The notes beneath the pieces were generated by a model. It was not told where the DNA came from and did no database searches. It saw only the letters and a program-made list of their open reading frames with translations. Made by a program: the position numbers and the translations under genes. A stretch of DNA of 64,000 nt from Sarcophilus harrisii (lineage: Eukaryota > Chordata > Mammalia > Dasyuromorphia > Dasyuridae): the NCBI RefSeq assembly GCF_902635505.1, contig NC_045427.1, positions 334,678,411 through 334,742,410 of the forward strand, read 5' to 3'. Shown piece by piece: positions 1-12,650 of this stretch. Each line of letters opens with the position of its first letter. The first letter of the stretch is position 1.

Positions 1-405
1 TTTTTAGCCCAAGCTACTCCCTGAGGCAAGCTGGGAGGAGCACTGATTATCTTGACCTTTTGATCTTAATTGGGCCTTTTGTTCTTTATGTGGACTTTTA
101 TTACAACCGTATTCTAGGCGGAGACCTGTGGTTAAATTCTTAGCTAAATTCTTTGTACTCTAGAGTAACGGCATCCAATCAGAAAGTCAAGTGATGATAC
201 CAACTCCTGAGGTTATTTTTCCATATAAAAAACAATCTGTCCTCCCTTTTCCTTGCTAAAAACCCCATATGGATTTAGCCTGCTCTTAGCAGCATAATAA
301 AATTTTTGCCTTTTGAGTTGGAGAAAGTCTTAAGTCTACAAATTCTTTTAAGAAACTTCATGACACCATCCTGTAGCCCAATATACTTTTAGGATCCAAC
401 ACATC
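1..405 (+). mobile_element. LTR-like retroviral fossil, 3' portion, cut by window start
   Basis: The block looks like the right part of an endogenous retrovirus LTR on the plus strand: a TATA-like 'catataaaaaac' near 223, an AATAAA near 296, then about 100 bp of U5-like sequence ending in CA near 401. The left edge is outside the window and no internal region is recognised. Family not assigned. Confidence 0.4.
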
Positions 406-599
406 TGACCCTGAACAGTACAAAAAGTAAATTATTACCTATTTTAAAGCATATATATTAAATATTTAACAGATTTCAAATATTCTGACTATATGGAATA
501 GAGAGAGGTAAGGTGAAGAACTTACAGGAATATATGAATTCTTTTTCTGTATTTTATTTTCATTATTCTGTGTTTCCCCTATGACTTGTATAATATGTG

Positions 600-1040
600 C
601 AGGCTCATATTTACTTGAGCCTTGGCCAGCCATAAACATATTTACTTAACCTAAGCTGATGACATTTATCAGTATTTGGCATTTATCGATATTTAGTCTA
701 TTAGCTGGACAACTATCCGTTTGATTAAGCCTGAAGGCCTCATTTTCTGTTTCCTAGAAATCAGGAGATTTGGGGGAAACTATCTCTCCAAATAGCAACA
801 ACCAATTAGATGCCTTCCCCTCCCCTTTTCAATGCTCTCTTACTTGTGATGTAATCTCTTGTATAAGAGCTATGTATTTTTGCTACTTCTTTAGCCCTCC
901 TACCTTGAGCTTTCTTTTTCTTATCTCATGATAGGACAGCTCATCCTTCGGAGATTTTCAATAAACAATTTTTCTGCCTTTTACTGAATGATCTTTGAGT
1001 AGTCATTTTGGGTAAGGGTCTTCTACATCCCTCACATGAC
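600..1040 (+). mobile_element. Solo LTR-like fossil
   Basis: A plus-strand block with the layout of an LTR: a TATA-like 'ttgtataagag' near 860, an 'aataaac' poly(A) signal near 960, and a short U5-like tail ending with 'ctcaca' about 1037. The left edge is approximate. It is not obviously the same family as the block at 1-405. Confidence 0.4.
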
Positions 1041-1289
1041 CACATTCTTTTAATAGCTTAATTCATAATTTAATAGCATCCAGATTAATAGAGTTTCTTT
1101 TCTAATAGCATTTCAATGGTATACCAAATTTAACAATATAAGAAAATTTAAAAACATAATAACATATCAATCAGGTAACATTAATTCAGTTGAATGACTT
1201 TCTAAATTATTTTTTATAGCAAATCATGTATCAGTTTTGGAATTTCAGAAATAATGCAATAGGGACTCTTGCATTTTAAGATTACATTA

Positions 1290-1440
1290 TTAAAGTAGAA
1301 GAATAATGACAATAATTAACATTTACATAGTGCTTACTATATATATGTAATTCTTACAACAATCCTGGGAAGTCGTAAAACTGAGGGAAACAGAGGTGAA
1401 GAATTTGCTCAAGGTTATACAGCTAACAATTCATTTATTT
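1290..1440 (-). repeat. MIR-type SINE fragment
   Basis: A minus-strand MIR core: 'catttacatagtgcttac', then 'aacaatcctgggaag', then a damaged 'gaaactgagg...' and 'ctcaaggttatacagct'. Old and diverged. 1441-2440 shows AT-rich DNA with no feature I recognise. Confidence 0.55.
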
Positions 1441-2439
1441 CCAGCATTATTGGCTTAAATAACGAATATATATCTTTATTACATGAGAAAATACACTGCT
1501 ATAAAAATAGTACCTACATTGGTAGACATGCCTTAGACCCAGTTCATTACATTTTAGGTTCCTTTCCTTTTTTTATATATAAAACATCCAAAAATTTAAG
1601 ATGCTTATATTAAGTTAGTCATCTCACTCAAATAGCTGAACTATAGCTTTAGGGTAGGAGTAGTAGCTAACTTACAGTAAGAAAGATGACCAGTTTTTAA
1701 CCTTTGCCAATATTTCTAAACCCAAAGAGGGTGACAAATGTAGATAAACAAAGGCAACAAAATTTTGATACTCCAGAGCCTTGCAGTGGCTAATTTATCT
1801 TAAATCAGACAGTAAGCAAGAGATCTCTGCAATAAGACTGAATTATCCTATCTACTATCATCCTGTTTAAAATGTAGTAAACTTCTTGCCACTAACAAGT
1901 AGTGATTAACAGGAATAATCTGTGATTTAGAGTAAAATTATATTAGTCATTGAAAAATTACAATTGCCTTCCTCCTTCCTTTATGAATGTTGAAAAGGAA
2001 ACTATAATCAAAGCTATACAGATTTAATTTATAACTATTCTTTTGACATACTGGCCAAATCTTTTAATAGCAAATATATTTTGTATTAAGTTCTGATTTA
2101 TCACAATTATAATTTAGTATCAGAACAGAATCTCAACTAAATTTAAACTGGATTTAATATAACATTTAATTCTTACATCTAAATTAATTGTAACCCAATT
2201 TTCCCAAGAGCCTATAGTTTTTAGTTAGTTCACATTCAAAATTTTTATGGTGGCAATTTTTTTCTTTTTTTTTTTAAACTCAAAGAGCCAAATCAGAGAA
2301 GCTTTGTGGCATTGTGCATAGACTGCTAAGTTTTCATTTGGAAAAACAAAAGGTCAAAGATATTTTAGGAATAAATGAAAAAAATATAACAGAAGAAAGT
2401 TTAGCAGTACCAGATCTTAAACTATATTATAAGTAATTC

Positions 2440-2885
2440 TTAAAACTATCTCTAATTTTAATACCCTAATTTTGACTTTAAAATTTCGACAGTTTGTCTC
2501 TTTAATTTTGGTCCTCTAATAATGATAATTACACTTTCTCCACTGAATCTCTAATTTTGACTTCCTAACTTAGACAATTTGATTCCTTAAAATTGCTCCC
2601 TAATTTTGACAATTTTATGCAATAGTTTTTAATTCACAAATTTTGACAATTTGACTCCATAATATTGTTCTTAATTTTAACAATTTGCCTAATTTTTAAC
2701 ATCTGTGCAGTAAATTTTGAATTTCAAGTTTGACAATTTTACTCCTTAATTTTAGCTCTTAGAGTTGATTTTGTAATATTGACTCCCTAAATTAATTTAG
2801 GTCATTTTATTCTTTAATTTTGATGTCCTAATTTTGACTTCCTTATTTGAAAATTCTGATTTTGTAATTTTGACAATTTTTTTCT
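2440..2885. repeat. Degenerate TAATTTTGAC-rich repeat tract
   Basis: The words 'taattttgac', 'ttttgacaattt' and 'gactcc(c)ta' recur more than ten times over about 450 bp with irregular spacing of roughly 20-40 bp. It looks like a decayed minisatellite or the repetitive inside of an old mobile element. No coding sense is visible. Confidence 0.55.
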
Positions 2886-4199
2886 TTCTTTCTTGTGTAT
2901 GAGAGATTATTGGGGTTAAGCGATGAATGAAGTGAACTGTGAAAGCAGTCTCACAATATTGGGAGACAGTGTTGTTGCAAAAATAGAGTGAAGGTTGGCT
3001 GTGCCCCAGGCCCAAGTTTTGATTTTCCATAAATCACAGTTAAAAAAGAATGGGATTATATAATCCTTTGTTTTGTGAAACTAAGTTATGGTCATCTTGG
3101 CCATATAAACTTCCATATAAGGTGATTTAGAAATCCTAAAGATGTGGTTGGGATAGAAATATTCCCTCAATTTATACTTATAATGTGAGGTCATTTGAAC
3201 TGACTGATCAGGACAAAGGTCCAGCCTATAGGGTTGTATATAATCTTGTATATAATCTTTGTCTGCTTTCTGTACCTTGCCTCTCTTCAATGCCAGATCA
3301 TACAGAGTGGTACTGAAATGCCCAATTCTCATGAGATACTCATGATACTCCAGATAAATTTAGGATGATCTTGATGGAGAATGTATGTGACAGGAACAAG
3401 GCAACACAACTGTGTTATTTACAAACTGAAATGTCTAAGTATGATCTATACATTAACCCTGCAATGTATATAATGCCACCTAGAGGTAACTTTCTGTTAA
3501 TGCAACATTGGCTTAAAGAGTACATCAACTCTGGCCCCCAGATAAATAAACGAAAATTGCAAAGCAAATCTTTCTGACTGACTTTGTGGGTATTCAGTTC
3601 AGATTCACACTTCTGGTATTCATTGGAGCTGGACTCCAACAAGAAATAACTCTGTTGGTGTTGGCAGAGGTGAAGTCTTTAATCTTTAATCAGCAAACTG
3701 CAAAATAGATATTCTATCAAATAGGAATGCTGGAATCAATACTTGTCCTCTTTTTCATATCTGACTCACCATCTCTCTCCCTTGTTGAGTGAACACCAGA
3801 GGCTACAACTTATCAGGAGTGTGCAATCCTCCCATATGAGTGTGAATCTCCACCCCTAAATATATCATTACTCCTACCTTTGCATTCACCTTATTCGGAA
3901 GTAGTTCACTCCTGCCCCTGATTCCCCATTAGCTGAGTGCTATCCCAACTGAAAAGTCTAATTCCCGCCTCGTAAATCTAAGTCTCCTCCTCTAATCACA
4001 GCATTACATCTGCCCCCCCCCCCCCAATCCCATGTGTAAGTGGTTCTCCACCTCTAATTAAGTCTCATAAATATTTCTTATTCTAAAACCTCCACCTTTG
4101 ATTGTTTCTTGTCTTAATTTCCATTTCTTGGATTTCAATTTTATTTTTCTAGTTTAAATTTCAATTTCTCAAATTCAATTTTCATAACTCTTTGGAAAC

Positions 4200-6960
4200 T
4201 AAACCCCCATCCAGTTCTCACAGGAATGCAGTTTGCACACTGTAAGTTCACCTGGGCAGGGAGACCTCACATGTTGCCATTAAGTGGAAATTTTATACAC
4301 AAATCATAAGTGAGAAGGGAAGAGGAAGGTGGATTACAATAAAATCGTTTTCAGGAACTGAGTGGTTTTCCATGACAATGTATGGCAATCCCATGAATGC
4401 AGGATACTTTCAGACATGGAGGGTGTCAGGTGATAAGACACCTTTCTGGGACCTGCAATTTATGGAGCAGATCATGTCCTTGTATGAGGCTAGGAACCTC
4501 ACAAAAAGGTGAAAGCACTGATCCCTTCAATAAAAGGGAGAGCAGTCCCAAGATATGGATTATAATGGTCTTATTAACAACCTCTACATAGACTCTTGAC
4601 TAAAGGAGGGGAAGTGAGCAAGGCAGAGGGTTTAAAACTGAAAATGTGGCACTCGTGTCAACTAGAACAGACACTTCTTACCACTATAGAAGGAAGGAGA
4701 TATCTTCAATAGGAGTCATGGGGATAAGGGGAATTGTCTGAATGTCCTTGTGCCAACCTTCCCCAGAGCCCATTCATGTTGAATGATTGGGATTATACAT
4801 AGGTCCCTCAATGTTTTCTAGGATGCTTTCACTTTTTTCTTTTTGGCATCTTCTCCAGACCCCCTCTTATAGTCTTTTCTCTGGTGGCTAGATTTTCCAC
4901 AACTAAAACAAACTCCTGACCTGGCTGATTTTGATAAAATAGGAGGGGAACAATAAGGAGTGGACTGTTGGGGACAGTAAGGGTAGGGATCGTAAGGAAT
5001 GGACTGCTAAATTCCTTTTTACTGTTTTGATTTTCCTTTCCCAGAGTAACTGCCAGCTGTGCTGCAGTCTCACAGAGGAACACAACGTCAGTATGTTGCC
5101 AATCAGAAGTAGTCAGTTTACTTTGTTTAGACATAAGTGAGTAAAGATCATTAACAAAGTAGGAAAGAAGCTGAATTTGCCTCATTGCACTAAGTTTGAG
5201 ACCAGAGTTGATATCAAAAGCTTGGGGAAGTCTTCATAAAGATTCCTCAGAATCCTATTTGGTATCTTGGGTCTCTGTTAAATCACTGGATCAAGGGAAA
5301 GCAAGCATATGGTATAGCATCAAGAAGTTTTCTACCTGTAACTTGGACAGATTGATAATGCTCCTTACCTCCACCTTCCGAGTCCCAGTCTATTTTAAGA
5401 TCCTCCTCTGGATATTCCCAACCAGCTGTTTGGCACTAGTTCTTTGTCTCCTCTTCCTTGCTCAAGGCACCCATGAGTTGGTACAGACCTGGATACTCAG
5501 GTGTATATGAATACAAGGTGAGTCAGAACTGTTTAGCAAAGCCTATTGGATCCTTTCTGAAACTGGGATACTCCTAGGCAGAAGCTTGAAGTTCTTCACA
5601 CTGCTAATTCAGGAAGTGCATACATTTTACACTGTAAACTAACTGACAAAAAATGTTTCACTTGCACTTATGTCTCAGGAAATCATAGACAGGAAACTAC
5701 AAGCTAAGGTTAATGGTCTTAAAGAAATTGTACTTAGGAGAACAATTGCAAGAATTAAAAGTTCATCAATTCTCTCACTGTCATTACCAATTAAAATCCA
5801 TTTGTGTTACACCCCTACTTTAAAACTCCTCTTACTCACGGTCGGATAATGTTAGAAACCACCTCCTAGGTATATGGAATCATTCAGATCTCTCTCTAGA
5901 TATCACCAAACTCCATGATGAAATACAAACCCTTAAGAACTCACCTGCACTGCTTTCCACTTCAGCAGTTACTGAAAAGTTTTTTTTTTTTTTTTTTTTT
6001 TTGTCAATTTATCCTCCTTTATCTCCAGTAATAGCTTCATACATTAAAAAAATAAAGGGAAATGCTGGAGGCCACAATCTCTAAGCTGATTGGCAAAGCC
6101 CAGCCCTGAGATCAAATGTGCACAGCACTCATGCAGGAACATCATTTCCTTATATGATTCTCATTAGTGGAGTACTATTTTCTATATTATTTATAATTGG
6201 CTTGATTGGCACTAAAACATTATCTAAAAAAATCTGGTGACAAGGGGAATTTGAGCAAGTTAACTAGAAATAATCCACATGCATATTCTGTCTTCATAAA
6301 ACTAATCTTTCACTGAGAAGAATGATAAAGGAGAGAACACTATGGAAAGCATTGTCACTATCGGAAAGAATCCAAAGGTCCAAGAAATAATGGTGTTTAC
6401 CAACTTAGACTCAGAACAGATCAGTGTGTCTAGGAACCAAAAGATGGTTAAAGTATAACTAGGAATTGCCCTAAATGCTTATGGTACACAGTTCCAATAG
6501 GGAAATAGAGGAATCAAACAATCCATAGAATTGACAAAGAAGACATAAGTAAACTAACAAAATTCACTGACATTTAACCTTGTATAACATTTACCTTTCA
6601 CTATTGGCTTTGTGTAATGTAATCAATAATTAACACAACCATAAAAAACTTACTCAAATATTAAATGTCAAATATTTAGTAACAAATAAAAGTCAATAAG
6701 TCAGACACATGTCTGAAGACTATGTTGACCTAAAGAAAAGTCTATAATCATGATACAGTATAAAAATAAGGCCTGAAGGAGCTTGAGAGAAGTGGGAGCA
6801 TCACTTCCATCAGTTCCTCACTCAAACTACTCCATGACTCCTGTCTTCTTTTGATGCCCGACCCTATTCCTCTTGCTCAGCCTCCTGGACCCCCTGCAGA
6901 GGCTAGACCTTTGCATAAACCCATGGAGCAAATACTTGAAAATACTAAAATATAATCACA
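4200..6960 (-). mobile_element. Endogenous retrovirus fossil with gag-type remnant
   Basis: Around 4830-5500 the minus strand carries remnants of a retroviral gag, including a capsid-end-like stretch and a zinc-knuckle-like nucleocapsid trace near 4850-4910. It is broken several times and cannot be active. The outer limits are approximate. Sequence at 6060-6960 contains a hydrophobic stretch and, near 6758, a TATA-like motif on the plus strand, which may belong to a second LTR element. Flanking 2886-4200 holds weakly LTR-like DNA and a C13 run at 4013-4025; a T23 run lies at 5980-6002. Confidence 0.4.
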
Positions 6961-7246
6961 AATAGGTAATATCTATTTATTTGTACTGAGTTTATTATTA
7001 ATTGAATTAAAGGTTTCAGAACATTTCATTTTTCCAGGATCATCCAAACGTGTTTTAATTACCTCAGTTCAATTACTTCAAAGGTTTGCTTTATTTGGGA
7101 TACACATTTTTCTAACATGTATTATATATTTCCTTACAATTAAAGTTCATGGAACCTATTGCTGGGGAGGTAAGAGAATCATTATGTAATTACTTGACAT
7201 TTTATATAGGCAAATTCTAGGCTAACTTGTTAGGCCTCATTTTTCC

Positions 7247-8763
7247 CTGACGTAGCTTTTTTTTTTTTTTTTAAATTTTTTTTTTATTGCTCTTTTTTTT
7301 AAAAATTTTTTTTTATTGCTCTTTTTTTTTTTTTTTTTAAATTATACTAACTTTTTATTGCCAGAACCCATGCCAGGATAATTTTTTTACAACATTATCC
7401 CTTGCACTCACTTCTGTTCCAATTTTTCCTCTCTCTCCCTCCACCCCCTCCCCTAGATGGCAATCAGTCCTATAGATGTTGAATATGTTGCAGTATATCC
7501 TAGATACAATATATTTGTGCAGAACCAAGCAGTTCTCTTGTTGCACAGAGAGAATTGGATTCAGAAGGTAAAAATAACCTGGGAAGAAAAACAAAAATGC
7601 AAACAGTTTACATTCATTTCCCAGTGTTCTTTCTTTGGGTGTAGCTGCTTCTGTCCATCATTGAGCAATTAAAACTGAATTAGGTCTCTTTGTCAAAGAA
7701 ATCCACTTCCATTAGAACACATCCTCATACAGTATCGTTATTGACGTATATAATGATCTCCTGATTCTGCTCATTTCACTTAGCATCAGTTCATGCAAGT
7801 CTCTCCAAGCCTCTCTGTATTCATCCTGCTGGTCATTTCTTACAGAACAATAATATTCCATAACATTCATATACCACAATTTACCCAACCATTCTCCAAT
7901 TGATGGGCATCCATTCATTTTCCAGTTTCTGGCCACTACAAACAGGGCTGCCACAAATATTTTGGCATATACAGGTCCCTTTCCCTTCTTTAGTGTCTTC
8001 TTGGGATATAAGCCAGTAGTAGCACTGCTGGGTCAAAGGGTATGCACAGTTTGATGACTTTTTGGGCATAATTCCAGATTGCTCTCCAGAATGGTTGGAT
8101 TCGTTCACAACTCCACCAACAATGTATCAGTGTCCCAGTTTTCCCACATCCCCTCCAACATTCATCATTATTTTTTCCTGTCATCTTAGCCAATCTGACA
8201 GGTGTGTAGTGGTATCTCAGAGTTGTCTTAATTTGCATTTCTCTGATTAATAGTGGTTTGGAACACTTTCATATGAGTGGAAATAGTTTCAATTTCATCA
8301 TCTGAAAATTGTCTGTTCATATCCTTTGACCATTTGTCAATTGGAGAATGGCTTGGTTTCTTATAAATTAGAGTCAGTTCTCTATATATTTTGGAAATGA
8401 GGCCTTTATCAGAACCTTTAATTGTGAAAATGTTTTCCCAGTTTGTTGCTTCCCTTCTAATCTTGTTTGCATTAGTTTTGCTTGTACAAAAGCTTTTTAA
8501 TTTGATGTAATCAAAATTTTCTATTTTGTGATCAATAATGGTCTCTAGTTCATCTTTGTTCACAAATTTCTTCCTCCTCCACAGGTCTGAGAGATAAACT
8601 ATCCTATGTTCCTCTAATTTATTTATAATCTCGTTCTTTATGCCTAAATCATGGACCCATTTTGATCTTATCTTGGTATATGGTGTTAAGTGTGGGTCCA
8701 TGTCTAATTTCTACCATACTAGTTTCCAGTTATCCCAGCAGTTTTTGCCTGATGTAGCTTTTA
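7247..8763 (-). mobile_element. L1 LINE, 5'-truncated, with target-site duplications
   Basis: A minus-strand L1 that starts in the ORF2 C-terminal region and runs through the 3' end into a poly(A)-like T-rich tract at about 7258-7340. The longest reading piece (8701-8228) is 157 residues and contains 'KIRSKWVHDLGIKNEI', 'KLKSFCTSKTNANKIRREA' and 'GSDKGLISKIYRELTLIYK', the typical L1 carboxyl region; two further frames carry '[19 protein letters not shown]' and 'WMPINWRMVGKLWYMNVMEYY'-like sequence. Frame changes separate these pieces, so it is dead. A near-perfect duplication, 'cctgacgtagctttt' at 7247-7261 and 'cctgatgtagctttt' at 8748-8762, brackets the element. The T-rich start has an internal duplication of 'tttttattgctctttttttt'. 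Confidence 0.9.
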
Positions 8764-9344
8764 AGAACTTAGGGTACCTTATCTATACTCATGTAACACA
8801 CCAGGGGCTTTTTTACATTTATCTTAAATAAGAATTTTTGAGCTTATTTATACTTTTTGTTCAAAATAACCTTTTATCCTCCTTCCTTCCTAGTCTAATG
8901 ATTAGCTAGATGACACTTTATTTGGATCCCCATCTACTCTGTCTCCACTTGTCTATCTGAATGTCATGTTCTATTCACCAACAGGGAGACTAATTTGCTT
9001 TCTGTTACAGGATCTCCAAGAACACCTGCTTAGATTTCCACTTGTGACTTGTTGCCATAATTCTGACACTAAACTCATCTGGTTAGATTCCTATTTGTAC
9101 CTGGGATCTTCTTGGCTCTCTTGTTTCACTTTAGGGAGTCTATCTAGTTTCAGTTCCTAATTATTTCTGTTTCCATTGACCTATCACTTCCCAATGTCCT
9201 GGTATGAACACATAAAGCTTCCAAATAGTTCAGGCCTTTATTTAATACATAGGCCTGCCTGTGATATGGTTCAGCCATCTATCCATTTGAATATTGGAGA
9301 CAGTCATCTGAGATAATTTACAAATTTATGAACTATGGACATAT
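8764..9344. other. Unannotated intergenic stretch
   Basis: I see no gene or repeat family here that I can name; the short open frames lack any similarity I recognise. Confidence 0.5.
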
Positions 9345-10125
9345 TGTAGTATTGACTAGAGGAGCCTGAAATTGAAGGGGGACCCTGAAACTCTCTCTCT
9401 AAAACTCCTTCAAGGAAAAAGTCTCCTTGAATTCTGGCCTCTGTAAAAAACACTCACCTGAGGGAAACAGGATAAATAGATTCATTCTGTTATCCTGAGA
9501 GAGGGGAACCACTCCATTCATAATACTCACTACTGATTAAACTCCCTATTGAGGTGAAGATTAGCCCAGAGACACTCATTCAATTCCAAGATTCTCTATT
9601 CTGATTCCAGCTCACACTGTACCCAGCCCCCATCAAGAGCTGCTAGCCTAGGCTGCTCTTATAAAAAGAGCCAACTTGGGGCTTGCTTCTTGCAGAGAAC
9701 CTAACATGCCATACCATACCATGCTATGCCAAGGAACCTCTCTCCCTCTTTGGCATAGCAATAACCCTATGCCCATTGAAATGATATTCTCCTTCAGCAT
9801 TACCTCTTCTTTATCTCTTTCTCACCCATTTCCCTAACAAGACTTTATACCTCTGTGTCAGGATTTCTCTGCTAGAAACTTTACTTCTCTGTCAGGACCT
9901 TGCCACCCAGGCATTCAGGCTTTCTATTCATGCATAGCAAAGGCTGACTTCCCAATGCCAACACAATAAACTTCTTTTACCAGTCTGCTTTTCAGGTTTG
10001 TAAAACCAAAAGGGGTTCCTGCAACTCCCTGCCCTGCACCAAATCCTAGGGGAACCTAGAGGGGCCAAACCTCTTCATTTGGTTCCCTGAACCCTGAACC
10101 TGCCACTAACCTTATCAGTATCTCT
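9345..10125 (+). mobile_element. LTR-like fossil, left copy of an inverted pair
   Basis: About 780 bp with LTR layout on the plus strand: TATA-like 'cttataaaaag' near 9658, poly(A) signal 'aataaa' at 9965-9970, and a G/C-richer tail. It is highly similar to the reverse complement of 10770-11590, allowing for one stretch of about 30 bp present only in the right copy. No internal retroviral gene is recognised in it. Confidence 0.6.
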
Positions 10126-10769
10126 GTTAACACTTATAATAAGTGGCTATAGTAAATGGAACACATGAGGTATTCCTTCATCTCATACTAATCCCGTTAG
10201 TTATGAAAATATATACCAGATTTAGTTGCTAGAAATCCGTGTTACTCTTGGAGATAGCAGATTCACTTAAGTGGTGCAAACAGAAGCCAGACTGCATACA
10301 ATTGACAACTCAGAGGTGTCAGTAGTTAACAAAGACAGGATCTAGCTGAAATTAGTTAACCAACTTGCCATGGATAGCAAGCATATTTATAAGGAAGTGC
10401 TATTTGGAAGCACTGGAGTAGAAGTAGAGGTGGAGGATAGTTAAAAGATTCATGGTTGGAGTTTGGGGAGCTGCAAAAAAATGATGGAGAAGAAATTCAG
10501 GAGAGAGTTTAAGCTACAGATATGAAGGAAGATGAGGCAAGAAAAGTGAGATTGAGAAGAGGTAGAGGAATCACTTGGAGAAAAAATGAAAGAACAGATT
10601 TCTGAGGTGAAATGCAAAGATGGAAGGACATGAGTTTGTGACCAATGAACTGGAGGGTTCTTCACTAATTCAGGTGATATGGAAAATGGCAAGATTTAAG
10701 GTATTGTGTCACTGTTCCCTTTTATTGTCCTGCTCAGTTTCCCTAAATTCTCAAGATAAGGGGGAGTTT
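10126..10769. other. Spacer between inverted LTR-like copies
   Basis: About 640 bp that is not shared by the flanking copies. It is purine-rich at 10420-10630. No gene is recognised; it may be host DNA or the remains of an element interior. Confidence 0.4.
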
Positions 10770-11590
10770 GGACGTACTGATGAGGTTAGTGGCAGGTTCA
10801 GGGTTCAGAAAACCAAATGAAGAGGTTTGGCCCCTCTAGGTTCCCCTAGGATTTGGTGCAGGGCAGGGAGTTGCAGGAACCCCTTCTGGTGGCACAGGGG
10901 GTTCTTCATAAAGGAATTTACAAACCTGAAAAGCAGATTGGTAAAAGAAGTTTATTGTTGGCATTGGGAAGTCAGCCTTTGCTATGCATGAATAGAAAGA
11001 CTGAATTCCTTGGTGGCAAGGTCCGACAGAGAAGTAAAGTTTCTAGCAGAGAAATCCTGACACAGAGGTATAAAGTCTTGTTAGGGAAATAGGTGAGAAA
11101 GAGATAAAGAGGGGGTAATGCTGAGAATATCATTTCAATGGGCAGAGGGTTGCTGCTATGCCAAGGGGAGAGAAGTTCCTTGGCATAGCATGGCATGGCA
11201 TGTTAGGTCCTCTGCAAGGAGCAAGCCCCAAATTGGCTCATTTTATAATAGAAGCCTAGGCTGGCAGCTCTTGATGGGGGCTGGGTACAGTGTGAGCTGG
11301 AATCAGAATAGAGAATCTGGCGTATTCAATTCCAAAAGTGTTTCTGGACTAATCTTCACCTCAATAGGGAGCTTAATTAGAGTGAGTGTTATGAATGGAG
11401 ATGATTCTTTTCTCTCAGGATAACAGAATGAAGCTGTTTATCCTGTTTCCCTCAGGTGAGTGTCTTTTACAGAGGCCAGAATTCAAGGACACCTTCTCTT
11501 TGAATCAGTTTCAGAGAGTTTTGGGGACCCCCCTTCAGTTTCAGTCTCCCCTCATCAATACTGGCTCCCAAGTCCTCCTAAGTTATTAAG
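10770..11590 (-). mobile_element. LTR-like fossil, right copy of an inverted pair
   Basis: The minus-strand partner of 9345-10125, with a minus-strand AATAAA near 10949 and TATA-like motif near 11246. Similarity is high over nearly the whole length, including the distinctive 'ccatgctatgccaagg' segment. 11591-11830 contains another 'aataaaat' on the plus strand and may be a third, unrelated LTR edge. Confidence 0.6.
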
Positions 11591-11830
11591 AATTTATGGT
11601 CCTATCTGCCAACCTTTCAGAACAGAATTGATGGTCCCTTCTCTAAAATTCTGACTCTACCTCTTGTCTACCCTGACCTATGGAAACATATATATTTCAT
11701 TGGAATCACATATTCATTGATAGATTCTTTGAGATGAGAGTCCAATTTAGCCCGGCCAACATGGATCCTTTTTGGTTCGCGACAAACTCTCCCTCTTAGG
11801 AATCCAAATAAAATATTAAAAACTCTCTAT

Positions 11831-12509
11831 GAGTAGCTGAGGTGAAGTAGACTAAGTAGAAAACAGAAGTTGAGGCTGATCAATTGGGAGTCTAAAGTGT
11901 TTGAAGGACTATCTATCAATGTGCAAATTGAACTCCTTGCGAATGAGGGAAGAGAACAAAGTGAAGAGGACTACTGTTGTGATCCAGGTACTGAGTTCCT
12001 AGAAAGAAAATGACTTAGAGATAGGCAATAGACACAAAGATCTAAACTGGTTGAGACCAATGAAGTCAACTACAAGAAGGAAGGGATGTTGAAAGATGAC
12101 TGGAAAGATAAGGTCAAGAACTGAGAATAGAAAGGACTTTTATTATTCCTGCTGGTTCAAATCATGCCAGATCATGAGATTGTGCCAGATCATGAGTATG
12201 AGTCTACAGTCATCTTTTCCCAAGAGATTCAGGTACCTCATAGAACAAAATTAAAAGTCCAAGGGGAAAAAAAAAAACTCTAGGATAAATTACAAAAGTA
12301 TGTAGTTAATGACAATAAATTGGAAAAAAAACTCAATTTCTAGAGGTTATTTGGCACACCAGTAATAAGCACAGTGATTTTTTTTTTTAATCTATAAATT
12401 TTGGAGTCCTTTTCAATTAGATCATGGAACTTTGGATACTTGAAGATTAATTTTTACTATCTATAGCATAATGATATTCATAAGGAAGATACCTACTGTC
12501 TTATAAAAT
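11831..12509. other. Unannotated intergenic stretch
   Basis: Purine-rich AT-leaning DNA; there is a small direct repeat of 'gccagatcatgag' near 12166 and 12187. No gene or named repeat is recognised. Confidence 0.4.
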
Positions 12510-12650
12510 TAGTGTTAGAACCAGAAAACTCATTCTAGATCATTTACTCTAACTACCTCATTTTTATAGAGGAAACTTAGACTCAAAGAAGTCAAGTAAT
12601 TGAAGACCTGTGCTATTTATACTAAATTCTAATTTAAGCTTCCTTAAATC
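12510..12650 (-). repeat. MIR-type SINE fragment
   Basis: Minus-strand MIR signature: 'ctcatttttatagagg', 'aaacttagactcaaag' and 'gtcaagtaattgaagacctg'. Diverged. Confidence 0.55.

Noticed and set aside
2440-2885. CRISPR-like array
   Set aside because: Repeat spacing is irregular, units are degenerate and the host is a mammal.
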